Below are positions 1 through 6,266 of a DNA stretch of 12,280 nucleotides, piece by piece. Within the stretch, counting starts at the first letter, position 1. Each line of letters begins with the position of its first letter. The stretch spans positions 1-12,280 of the forward strand of contig JAKSAU010001140.1 in assembly GCA_022361535.1 (NCBI GenBank). Reading direction: 5' to 3'. Position numbers and translations under genes: made by a program. Origin of the DNA: Desulfobacterales bacterium (GTDB lineage Bacteria; Desulfobacterota; Desulfobacteria; Desulfobacterales; Desulfobacteraceae). A model generated the notes under the pieces. That model saw nothing but the letters and a program-made list of their open reading frames with translations, searched no databases and had not been told where the DNA came from.

Positions 1-480
1 AATACAGTGGTAACTGACAATGAATATTTATTCCACTTGAAAACCTTTGACCTTAATTGGACAAATGTAGACGACTTAAAAGGTCTTACAATCGGAGGGA
101 CTCTTCATACGGTCTACCCCTTGTTTGACAGGGCAGAACAAAAAGGATTACTTATTGTTGAAAGGACAGGGACATACGAAAATCTCTATCGAAGATTGCT
201 TAGAAATCGGATTCATGCCGTCCCTCAAGTATCGGAGGTGGGAAAATATTTGATCAGAACAACGTTACCCAAGGCTGACCAATCTAAAATTACCTATTCA
301 CCAACAATTATTCAGACCAGACAATACTCTCTGATGATTTCAAAAGCTATTTCGGGAAGTGTGGAGTTAATATCTCGATTTAATGATAGTCTTGAGAGTC
401 TTTATGCTGACGGTACCTATGCAAGAATGCATAAACAACTGCAAAACCGGGCATATGATTTAAAAGAACCGACTAAATGA
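1..480 (+). CDS. Periplasmic solute-binding protein, family 3 type (C-terminal part)
   Basis: The reading frame is open to base 1, so the gene begins outside the window; about 159 residues are visible. The GTG at base 7 is an internal valine, not a start. The visible part matches the second half of bacterial extracellular solute-binding proteins of family 3 (amino acid or other small polar ligands): a 'DLKGLTIG' strand-turn near residues 25-32, a 'LLRNRIHAVPQ' segment near 66-76 equivalent to the family's 'LxxGRIDA' stretch, then 'KITYSPTI' and a helical end ('FNDSLESLYADGTYARM'). The signal peptide and most of the first lobe are not visible. No permease or ATPase gene follows; a hybrid histidine kinase starts 13 bases after the stop. 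That suggests the protein presents a ligand to the kinase rather than feeding an ABC transporter. The ligand cannot be told from this fragment. Confidence 0.8.
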   Translation, partial: NTVVTDNEYLFHLKTFDLNWTNVDDLKGLTIGGTLHTVYPLFDRAEQKGLLIVERTGTYENLYRRLLRNRIHAVPQVSEVGKYLIRTTLPKADQSKITYSPTIIQTRQYSLMISKAISGSVELISRFNDSLESLYADGTYARMHKQLQNRAYDLKEPTK

Positions 481-493
481 GATTGTATTACCC

Positions 494-2725
494 ATGCGTT
501 TGATTCCTTTTATTTCAAAATCCTGGAAAGGTTCATTGGCCATTAAGCAGTTGGCGTATATACTTTTTTTCAGTTCCTTGATTACTCTTTTATTAGCCAG
601 CATTCAGATTTTTATCGAATACCGAACAGATATAAATGAAGTTCATAGGCAATTAGAGCGTATCGGGCAAGGATATTTAGAAAGCTTATCCTCAAGTGTT
701 TGGAAACTGGACGATGATCAAGTTAATGTAGAACTCAAGGATGCACTAAGCCATCGAGATATAGAGTATCTTGAGATATATGAAGGCAAGGATCTTCTTT
801 ATTCAGCCGGCCAAATACCTGAAAAAAAAACCTGGATTGAAAAAGAGTTTGAGGTGAATTATGTAGCTGCTGACACTGTCCATCATTTAGGGGCCTTGAG
901 AGCTGTGGCCAGCCTTGAAGGCACTTATAATAGGATGGTAAGGCGGATTCTTTTCATCATTACAACACAGGGCATAAAAACCTTTTTTGTATCTTTTTTT
1001 ATTTTATATATCCTTTACCGGCTGGTTATTCGTCACTTAATAGACCTATCGTTTTATTCAAGACAGATGGTCTTTAATTATCAAAATGGAAACCCTTTTA
1101 CACTTAACAGGGCAAAAACTGATTCTATCAAAAAAGATGAGTTGGATGACCTTGTTCATGCCATTAATAAAATGAGGCTTCAGGTTATACAGGATATTGA
1201 TGACATCCGCACCAGGGAAGCCAGGTTCCGCCAAACTATTGAGAGTACCATGGATGGATTTTGTATTCTTGATGTCAACGGTATCGTCCAGGAAGTCAAT
1301 GAAGCATATTGCAGGATAACGGGTTTTAATCGGCAGGATCTGCTTGAAAAGCCAATGTATGACTTTGATCAAGGAAAAGGCAGGTTAAAACTTGCACATA
1401 TAAAAGAACGTGGGGCAGGGCGGTATGAAATTAAACATAAAACCAACTTAGGAGGCGTTGTAGATTTCGAGATTTCGGCAACATTCAGTACCAGTGCCAA
1501 GGAAGAATTGTTCTTTCTTTTCTTAAGGGACATTACCTTGCGAAAACAAAGGCAACGCGAAAAACAAAGATTGGAACATCGATTAAGGCAATCACAGAAA
1601 ATGGAATCTTTGGGTACTATGGCAGGGGGAATTGCACATGACTTTAATAATATTCTCGTTCCAATTTTGGGTAATACGGAAATGATTATTGAGGATATGG
1701 ACGAAAAAGATCCTTTCCGTGAATATCTTGGAGAAATCCAATCAAGTACTATGCGTGCAAGGGAATTGGTAAAACAGATTCTAACCTTTTCAAGGCAAAC
1801 CAGACAAGAACTCAGGCCCATGGATGTTGAACCGATACTCATGGAGGCGCTGAAATTACTTAGATCCACCACGCCTGATACTATAATCGTAAAGACAAAT
1901 ATAAAAGATAATGTCCCCCAAATTAATGCAGACCCAACCCAGATTCATCAAGTTGTGTTAAATCTAACAACAAATGCCTTTCATGCTATGGAGAAAACTG
2001 GCGGTGAGCTTTCAATAGATCTTGAGCTAACAACTGTTAATCCACATCACACTGAAAAGAAGTCTGCTGAAATATTGAACTGGGTCAGGTTGAGTTTTTC
2101 AGATACAGGGGTTGGAATGGATAAGGAAACCTGTGAAAAGATTTTTGATCCGTTTTTTACAACAAAATCAGATCAAAAAGGAACAGGACTGGGCCTATCA
2201 ATGGTCCATGGTATAGTGACAAATTCAAAAGGCACAATACAGGTAACAAGCCAGCAAGGAATTGGCACCTGTTTTGAGATGTACTTTCCCGCCTTGGAAA
2301 ATGGTGATGAGCAGATTGAACCTAGTTCAAAATCTGACTTTGAGCACGTGGTCAGAGAGCATGTTCTTGTGGTAGATGATGATCCTTCAGTGCTGCGTGT
2401 GGAAACCCAGATACTTAAACGTCTGGGCTACAGTGTTACCTTTACTGAATCAGGGCAACAGGCATTTGAAATTGTAAAGAAATCACCTAATAAGTTTGAT
2501 CTTGTAATCACAGATGTTTTAATGCCGCAAATGTCAGGGGACAAGCTGGCTGAGTTGCTTTATACAATTGTTCCCGGATTACCAGTATTACTTTGTACAG
2601 GGTTCAGTGAAAAAGTGTCTAAAGACGTTAGAAGTAAAAATATTCAAGGGATTATATTCAAGCCTTTTGTTATGAAAGATTTACGCGAAACACTGCGTAA
2701 CGTCTTAGACGGAAGCCATATGTAG
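494..2725 (+). CDS. Membrane hybrid histidine kinase (PAS-HisKA-HATPase-receiver)
   Basis: A 743-residue sensor kinase. Visible order: membrane helix about 18-42; extracytoplasmic sensor about 43-150 with a 'SSVWKLDDDQV' segment typical of many short sensor domains; second helix about 152-178; HAMP-like linker to about 235; PAS domain about 241-348; coiled linker; HisKA with phospho-acceptor His382 in 'GGIAHDFNN'; ATPase with N box Asn494, G1 'DTGVGM' (537-542), F box 'DPFFTTK' (552-558) and G2 'GTGLGL' (563-568). A C-terminal receiver has acidic residues at 628-630, predicted phospho-acceptor Asp674, Thr702 and Lys723. All catalytic boxes are intact. There is no strong Shine-Dalgarno sequence before the ATG, so translation probably depends on the solute-binding gene 13 bases upstream. 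The receiver carries no output domain and no regulator gene follows, so the target is unknown. Two TAG stops stand in tandem at the end. Confidence 0.93.
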   Translation: MRLIPFISKSWKGSLAIKQLAYILFFSSLITLLLASIQIFIEYRTDINEVHRQLERIGQGYLESLSSSVWKLDDDQVNVELKDALSHRDIEYLEIYEGKDLLYSAGQIPEKKTWIEKEFEVNYVAADTVHHLGALRAVASLEGTYNRMVRRILFIITTQGIKTFFVSFFILYILYRLVIRHLIDLSFYSRQMVFNYQNGNPFTLNRAKTDSIKKDELDDLVHAINKMRLQVIQDIDDIRTREARFRQTIESTMDGFCILDVNGIVQEVNEAYCRITGFNRQDLLEKPMYDFDQGKGRLKLAHIKERGAGRYEIKHKTNLGGVVDFEISATFSTSAKEELFFLFLRDITLRKQRQREKQRLEHRLRQSQKMESLGTMAGGIAHDFNNILVPILGNTEMIIEDMDEKDPFREYLGEIQSSTMRARELVKQILTFSRQTRQELRPMDVEPILMEALKLLRSTTPDTIIVKTNIKDNVPQINADPTQIHQVVLNLTTNAFHAMEKTGGELSIDLELTTVNPHHTEKKSAEILNWVRLSFSDTGVGMDKETCEKIFDPFFTTKSDQKGTGLGLSMVHGIVTNSKGTIQVTSQQGIGTCFEMYFPALENGDEQIEPSSKSDFEHVVREHVLVVDDDPSVLRVETQILKRLGYSVTFTESGQQAFEIVKKSPNKFDLVITDVLMPQMSGDKLAELLYTIVPGLPVLLCTGFSEKVSKDVRSKNIQGIIFKPFVMKDLRETLRNVLDGSHM

Positions 2726-2737
2726 TAGCGACTGCGT

Positions 2738-2755
2738 CAATCAAAAACTTGATTG
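2738..2755. repeat. Small hairpin between convergent genes
   Basis: A perfect 7-bp inverted repeat (CAATCAA, 4-base loop AAAC, TTGATTG) lies in the 63-base gap between the kinase and the oppositely oriented acetyltransferase gene. The stem is AT-rich and no run of T follows on either strand, so it is at best a weak terminator or transcript-end structure. A direct repeat TTGCTTAT follows at about 2756-2763 and 2773-2780. Confidence 0.3.
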
Positions 2756-2788
2756 TTGCTTATGCAAACATTGCTTATCCAATTTTGT

Positions 2789-3667
2789 TTAATCTGGTAT
2801 TAGGCGTTTGCTTAAAACCACAACAGGGTCATCCTGATAACCGATAGCTTTGTAAAAACCATTGGCAGTAGCGTTTGTTTTACGGACCATCAAGTTTATT
2901 TTAGGGCAGCCTTTATCCAGAAGGCTTTTTTCAGCATACGTTACAAGCTGCTTTGCAATCCCTTTATTTTGAAATTCAGGGCTTACCCCAAGGTAATAAA
3001 ACCACCCCCTGTGACCATCATAACCTGCCATACAGGTTCCGATCACCTGGGTATTGAGCCGTGCCACAAAAAATAAATCAGAAGAATCAGCCATTTTACG
3101 CTGAATGTCTTTATCCGGATCATTCCAGGGTTTGGTTAACTCACATTTTTGCCATAAAGAGACAACCTGATCGCGATCATCATGTGTATAAAATGATATG
3201 GCAATGGAATTGTTTAGTTCGGGTAATTCTTTTTCCATAAAGACACTTAGCGGATCATCCGGATAATCGGCAAAGTTAGATATTTTATAGAAACCTGCGG
3301 CCTCATAAAGCGCAATGGCAGGATCCTGATAGATTCCTGTCTCAAGGCGGATACAGTTAAGCCCGCGAGCCATGGCAGCATGCTCAAGATGTTCAAGAAT
3401 TATTTTGCCCAATCCTTTTTTTCGATGATCAGGTGGAATAAACATGCGTTTAATTTCAGCATAGCCGTCCATAAATTTTACAGCACCAATGCCCATTAGC
3501 GTATCATCATTTTTAACCCCAAGCATGACAACATTGTCCTTTTTTAAGGTATCAAGATTGTCAAGGTGGTTGCTTTCAGCCGGGTAAAGTTCACCTTGAA
3601 AAGCATCCAGTGCATCAATCATGACTTTTACCTCAGGGGTATCAGGGTCAACAGGTTCAATATGCAT
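2789..3667 (-). CDS. Double-domain GNAT acetyltransferase, second half YpeA-like
   Basis: A 292-residue protein with two GNAT (acetyl-CoA dependent N-acetyltransferase) domains in tandem. Domain 1 (about 1-148) has an acetyl-CoA pyrophosphate loop 'RKKGLG' at 82-87 and a C-terminal 'ALYEAAGF'. Domain 2 (about 153-292) has 'QNKGIA' at 233-238 and closely resembles E. coli YpeA as I remember it: 'LW..C.LTKPWNDP', 'GYDGHRGWFYYLGV', 'GCPKI' and the ending 'LSKRLI'. Neither loop is visibly broken, so both halves may be active or may form an intramolecular pair. The substrate is unknown. Start choice: the ATG is preceded by AAGGAA (plus-strand 3677-3682) at 9 bases. It is the last gene of the apparent ftsY operon, 37 bases after the corrinoid adenosyltransferase, and convergent with the kinase gene. 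No functional tie to corrinoids can be seen. Confidence 0.88.
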   Translation of the reverse strand: MHIEPVDPDTPEVKVMIDALDAFQGELYPAESNHLDNLDTLKKDNVVMLGVKNDDTLMGIGAVKFMDGYAEIKRMFIPPDHRKKGLGKIILEHLEHAAMARGLNCIRLETGIYQDPAIALYEAAGFYKISNFADYPDDPLSVFMEKELPELNNSIAISFYTHDDRDQVVSLWQKCELTKPWNDPDKDIQRKMADSSDLFFVARLNTQVIGTCMAGYDGHRGWFYYLGVSPEFQNKGIAKQLVTYAEKSLLDKGCPKINLMVRKTNATANGFYKAIGYQDDPVVVLSKRLIPD

Positions 3668-3704
3668 ATAACAACGTTCCTTATACGGTCACCAGGTCAA
3701 ATAA

Positions 3705-4262
3705 CTAATAATCAATACCAGGTTGGGGTTCAATTCCTTTTCTGTAAGCATGCTTTATTTCTTTTACCTCGCTTACCGTGTCTGCAAGATCAATTATGTC
3801 CTGATGTGCATCCCTTCCCGTCAGTACCATATGAAGGTTGGAAGGACGCAAAGTAAGAATCTCTTTAACCTGGTCCAAATCAATTAAGTTCAAGGCAAGG
3901 GCATTATTAATTTCATCTAAAACCATCAAGTCAAAACGGTTTTCGGCTATTTTAGATTTTATAAGGTCAAGGGCATCTTGTGCATTCTTTCTATGTTCTT
4001 TGTGGGGATAGGGGTTGCCCTCTATGCCACAGAATCCCTTTCCTGTATGAAACAGCTCAACCTGATCTTTTAGTTTTAAGACTGCATCCCATTCACCGGT
4101 ATACAGATCACCTTTCATAAACTGTATAATGCAAACTTGCTGGTCGTGCCCAACGGCTCTCAGGGCCATACCCATGGCAGACGTCGTCTTTCCTTTTCCG
4201 TTACCTGTAATGACTACCACAAGGCCCTGAGGGGTTTTAGGTGTAAGACGTTTAATTTCCAT
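3705..4262 (-). CDS. cobO: Corrinoid adenosyltransferase (CobO/BtuR type)
   Basis: A 185-residue ATP:cob(I)alamin (corrinoid) adenosyltransferase, a cytoplasmic enzyme that moves the adenosyl group of ATP to reduced corrinoids to give adenosyl-B12 forms. Seen in the sequence: P-loop 'GNGKGKTT' at 20-27 near the N terminus, 'ALRAVGH', 'IQFMKG', 'LDEINNAL' (Walker B-like region), 'LTGRDA' and the characteristic ending 'HAYRKGIEPQPGIDY'. Length is slightly under the roughly 200 residues usual for BtuR/CobA; it lacks the longer N-terminal segment but keeps all core motifs. The ATG has TAAGGA (plus-strand 4275-4280) at 12 bases, a rather long spacing. The 69-base upstream gap is AT-rich and too short for a cobalamin riboswitch. 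Corrinoid proteins are common in sulfate reducers, but no other B12 gene is near, so the operon partners look incidental. Confidence 0.93.
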   Translation of the reverse strand: MEIKRLTPKTPQGLVVVITGNGKGKTTSAMGMALRAVGHDQQVCIIQFMKGDLYTGEWDAVLKLKDQVELFHTGKGFCGIEGNPYPHKEHRKNAQDALDLIKSKIAENRFDLMVLDEINNALALNLIDLDQVKEILTLRPSNLHMVLTGRDAHQDIIDLADTVSEVKEIKHAYRKGIEPQPGIDY

Positions 4263-4331
4263 TGCAAGTATAAATCCTTAAGTTAAATGCTGTACAATAA
4301 TATAATACTCTTTTTGATTGGGTTATTTGTA

Positions 4332-4964
4332 TTATTTTGAATCAAATGCCAATTTCAGCCCAAACCCAATAAAAATAATACCGGACAATTTTTGAAGGAT
4401 CAAACCTATCTTGTTATTTCCCCTAAGCGTCCTTGTCATCAATGCCGCTGCTCCTGCAAGGATCAACAACCAGGTTGTTCCGGTAAGCAAGAATGTTCCA
4501 CCGAGCAGTAAAAAGGGAATGGGGCCTGAAGCCTGATTGATATTAATAAACTGGGGGAGGAAAGATAAAAAGAATAAGGCAACCTTTGGGTTTAATACGT
4601 TGGTAATAATCCCTTGGCGGTATATCAAAGCTAAATTGCCGTTTGCAATTGGCCCATTGTTATCATCAAAAGCAGGTGATTTATCCATCAGTGTTCGAAT
4701 ACCAAGGTAAATCAAATATAAAGCACCTGCCCATTTTACCAGGTTAAAGACAAGGGCTGACGTTGATAATATCACGGACAAGCCAAACGCCGCGCAAAGC
4801 ACATGGACGACACAGCCAGTCATAATACCGGCTACGGACACAAGTCCTGCCTTACGGCCCTGTGCAACACACCGGGTCAGAACGTAAAAAGTGTCAGCCC
4901 CGGGAGTAAGGTTCAAAATAATGGCTGCGATTATGAATCCGGTATAATTTTCTATTCCGAACAT
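4332..4964 (-). CDS. LysE/RhtB family amino acid exporter
   Basis: A 210-residue very hydrophobic inner-membrane protein with about six predicted helices, the usual size and shape of the LysE/RhtB/ThrE-like translocators that export amino acids or related metabolites. Family signatures are visible: 'NLTPGADTFYVL' at 18-29 in the first helix with the following 'GRKAGLVSVAGI', 'GALYLIYLGIR' at 80-90, and 'GIITNVLNPKVALFF' at 118-132 including the conserved NPK. The substrate cannot be read from sequence, since the RhtB branch contains exporters of homoserine, threonine, leucine and others. The ATG is well placed, 6 bases after AGGAG (plus-strand 4971-4975). It sits 35 bases downstream of ftsY and is probably cotranscribed with it, without an obvious functional link. 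Confidence 0.9.
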   Translation of the reverse strand: MFGIENYTGFIIAAIILNLTPGADTFYVLTRCVAQGRKAGLVSVAGIMTGCVVHVLCAAFGLSVILSTSALVFNLVKWAGALYLIYLGIRTLMDKSPAFDDNNGPIANGNLALIYRQGIITNVLNPKVALFFLSFLPQFININQASGPIPFLLLGGTFLLTGTTWLLILAGAAALMTRTLRGNNKIGLILQKLSGIIFIGFGLKLAFDSK

Positions 4965-4999
4965 TGAAATCTCCTGATTTAGTCAATCAAGGTTAAATT

Positions 5000-5950
5000 C
5001 TAATCAAACAACGCATCAACAAACAGTTTTGCGTCAAAGTTCTGCAGATCATCTATAGCCTCCCCGACACCGATATGGGAAATGGGAAGGGCCATATTGG
5101 AGGAAACAGCAGCAACAATACCACCCTTAGCTGTCCCGTCGAGTTTGGTAACAGCAACTTGTGTAAGCCCAACTGCCTCGTTAAAGATTTTCGCTTGGGA
5201 TAAAGCGTTTTGTCCGGTTGTCGCGTCAATTACCATAAGTATCTCGTGGGGGGCACCTTTTAGTTTTTTATCCACAGAACGCTTTATTTTTTTTAGTTCT
5301 TCCATAAGATTCTTTTGCGTGTGAAGCCGGCCTGCAGTGTCAATCAATACAATATCCACGTCACGTGCTAAAGCAGCCTCTACAGCGTCATAGGCGACTG
5401 CAGCTGGATCGGCTCCCTCTTTGTGCCTGACAATGCCTGCCCCGGAACGATCCGCCCAGATTTCAACCTGCTCGATGGCTGCGGCACGAAACGTATCGGC
5501 AGCAGCAATAAGCACTTTTTTTCCTTGCTGGGTGTATTTCATTGCAAGTTTTCCAAGTGTGGTTGTTTTTCCGGTGCCATTTACCCCAACCATCATGATG
5601 ACATATGGTTTATGCGTATTGTCAGATTCTTTGGGTTCGACAAAAAGGTCAAAGAGCTCTTCTTTGAGCACCTGTTTTAACTGATCCCCGGTTTCTAAAC
5701 TCTTTGCTTTTTTACGGATGCGTTCCATCATTGTCATTGTGATGTCAATACCTAGGTCAGAAGTAACCAGTAATTCTTCCAATTCATCAAAGAGATCATC
5801 ATCAATGGCTTTGGCGGAAGCAAAAAGCTCTGTTACATCAGTATTTAATACATCCCGGGTTTTTGATAGCCCGGATTTTAATTTTGAAAACAACCCGGAC
5901 TCATTGTCCTGGGCAGGTTTTTCCTTTTTTTTGAAAATGTTAAAGGCCAC
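5000..5950 (-). CDS. ftsY: Signal recognition particle receptor FtsY (GTG start)
   Basis: The SRP receptor GTPase, which docks ribosome-SRP complexes at the cytoplasmic membrane for co-translational insertion. 316 residues: a short basic N terminus ('FNIFKKKEK', then 'GLFSKLKSGLSKT' at 19-31) that can act as an amphipathic membrane-binding helix; helical N domain about 30-105; NG GTPase with G1 'GVNGTGKT' (122-129), 'DTFRAAA' (152-158), G3 'DTAGR' (204-208), G4 'TKLD' (268-271) and the closing 'GVGEAIDDLQNFD'. It lacks the long acidic A domain of the E. coli protein, as in many compact FtsY proteins. The start is GTG, chosen because TAAGGAG lies 8 bases upstream and the basic helix begins directly after it. 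It is the first gene of a probable minus-strand operon and is divergent from the diguanylate cyclase. Confidence 0.96.
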   Translation of the reverse strand: MAFNIFKKKEKPAQDNESGLFSKLKSGLSKTRDVLNTDVTELFASAKAIDDDLFDELEELLVTSDLGIDITMTMMERIRKKAKSLETGDQLKQVLKEELFDLFVEPKESDNTHKPYVIMMVGVNGTGKTTTLGKLAMKYTQQGKKVLIAAADTFRAAAIEQVEIWADRSGAGIVRHKEGADPAAVAYDAVEAALARDVDIVLIDTAGRLHTQKNLMEELKKIKRSVDKKLKGAPHEILMVIDATTGQNALSQAKIFNEAVGLTQVAVTKLDGTAKGGIVAAVSSNMALPISHIGVGEAIDDLQNFDAKLFVDALFD

Positions 5951-5958
5951 GCCTTTTT

Positions 5959-5965
5959 CTCCTTA
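5959..5965 (-). promoter_or_regulatory. Strong ribosome binding site that fixes the ftsY GTG start
   Basis: Read on the minus strand this is TAAGGAG, ending 8 bases before the GTG at 5950-5948. The near-perfect match and spacing support GTG initiation. Confidence 0.7.
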
Positions 5966-5996
5966 ATGTTTCTATTTATTCTTTAAGTGTACGCTT

Positions 5997-6027
5997 GTTA
6001 TACTTTGGGATTCAAGCACGTTGTAAA
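5997..6027 (-). promoter_or_regulatory. Candidate ftsY operon promoter
   Basis: On the minus strand a -35-like TTTACA (plus 6022-6027) and a -10-like TATAAC (plus 5997-6002) are separated by 19 bases, longer than the ideal 17. It would give a leader of about 40 bases before the GTG start. Boxes are good individually, spacing is poor; a prediction only. Confidence 0.35.
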
Positions 6028-6080
6028 AACAGCTATTCTTTTAACATTGAGTACGGCTTTATTATCAAAATATGTATAGG

Positions 6081-6101
6081 TGTCTTATACAAGATAAGAC
6101 A
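6081..6101. promoter_or_regulatory. Perfect 8+8 palindrome in divergent region, possible operator
   Basis: TGTCTTAT, a 5-base spacer ACAAG, then ATAAGACA: an uninterrupted 8-bp inverted repeat. The dyad length (21 bases, about two helical turns) fits a dimeric repressor site. It lies between the two divergent gene starts and 9 bases before a ribosome-binding-site-like GAGG. As RNA it could also form a small AU-rich hairpin, but no T run follows. No regulator gene is in the window to assign it to. Confidence 0.45.
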
Positions 6102-6122
6102 TTGGTTATAGAGGAATTATCC

Positions 6123-6266
6123 ATGTGTGATCTTTTACATTTTTCCTGTCTCGGAATCAAGCCAAGAAAACCTAAATTACCTTTACTTTCTTACTTTCAA
6201 CCGATAAAAATAGGGCAGAAAATTTTCTTCATAGTAAAGGATGTTTATTATGGCAGGACAACTTGA
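6123..6266 (+). CDS. Possible 47-residue small protein or leader peptide
   Basis: An ATG at 6123 is preceded by GAGG (6111-6114) at 8 bases, a good ribosome binding site, and opens a 47-residue frame: 'MCDLLHFSCLGIKPRKPKLP' then a mixed hydrophobic/basic tail ending 'VYYGRTT'. I recognise no family and see no signal peptide or domain. Its stop lies 14 bases inside the diguanylate cyclase gene in another frame, so ribosomes finishing it would release near that gene's start, as in translational coupling. A longer version starting at 6072 reads through the palindrome and lacks a good ribosome binding site. It may equally be chance; codon use cannot decide over so short a stretch. Confidence 0.3.
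   Translation: MCDLLHFSCLGIKPRKPKLPLLSYFQPIKIGQKIFFIVKDVYYGRTT
6237..6241 (+). promoter_or_regulatory. Ribosome binding site deciding the diguanylate cyclase start
   Basis: AAGGA here is 8 bases before the ATG at 6250. An in-frame ATG at 6241 overlaps this site and would have no binding site of its own, so the second ATG (protein starting 'MAGQLEDK') is preferred. Confidence 0.6.

Noticed and set aside
7..9. GTG as start of the first gene
   Set aside because: The frame is open through base 1 and the protein fragment lacks the first lobe and signal peptide of its family, so the true start is upstream.
1058..1872. Open frames on the minus strand (104 and 167 codons) inside the kinase gene
   Set aside because: They lie antisense to a complete kinase with intact PAS and HisKA motifs, show no domain signature and have no good ribosome binding site.
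4263..4331. Cobalamin riboswitch before the corrinoid adenosyltransferase
   Set aside because: The gap is only 69 bases, AT-rich, and lacks a B12-box-like sequence.
5082..5966. Several plus-strand open frames opposite ftsY
   Set aside because: They are shadows of the conserved FtsY GTPase coding frame; products are low-complexity Ser/Phe-rich strings with no family features.
6080..6096. Partial likeness to a Tn5-type transposon end (CTTATACA core)
   Set aside because: Only the core matches, no transposase or second end is present, and the sequence is better explained as half of a perfect palindrome.
6072..6122. Longer upstream start for the small ORF at 6123
   Set aside because: It would read through the palindrome and has no ribosome binding site, while the ATG at 6123 has GAGG at 8 bases.
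6241..6249. Upstream in-frame ATG for the diguanylate cyclase
   Set aside because: It overlaps the AAGGA that serves the ATG at 6250 and has no site of its own.
5951..6249. c-di-GMP (GEMM) riboswitch upstream of the diguanylate cyclase
   Set aside because: I could not find the conserved GEMM core segments or paired stems in this stretch.
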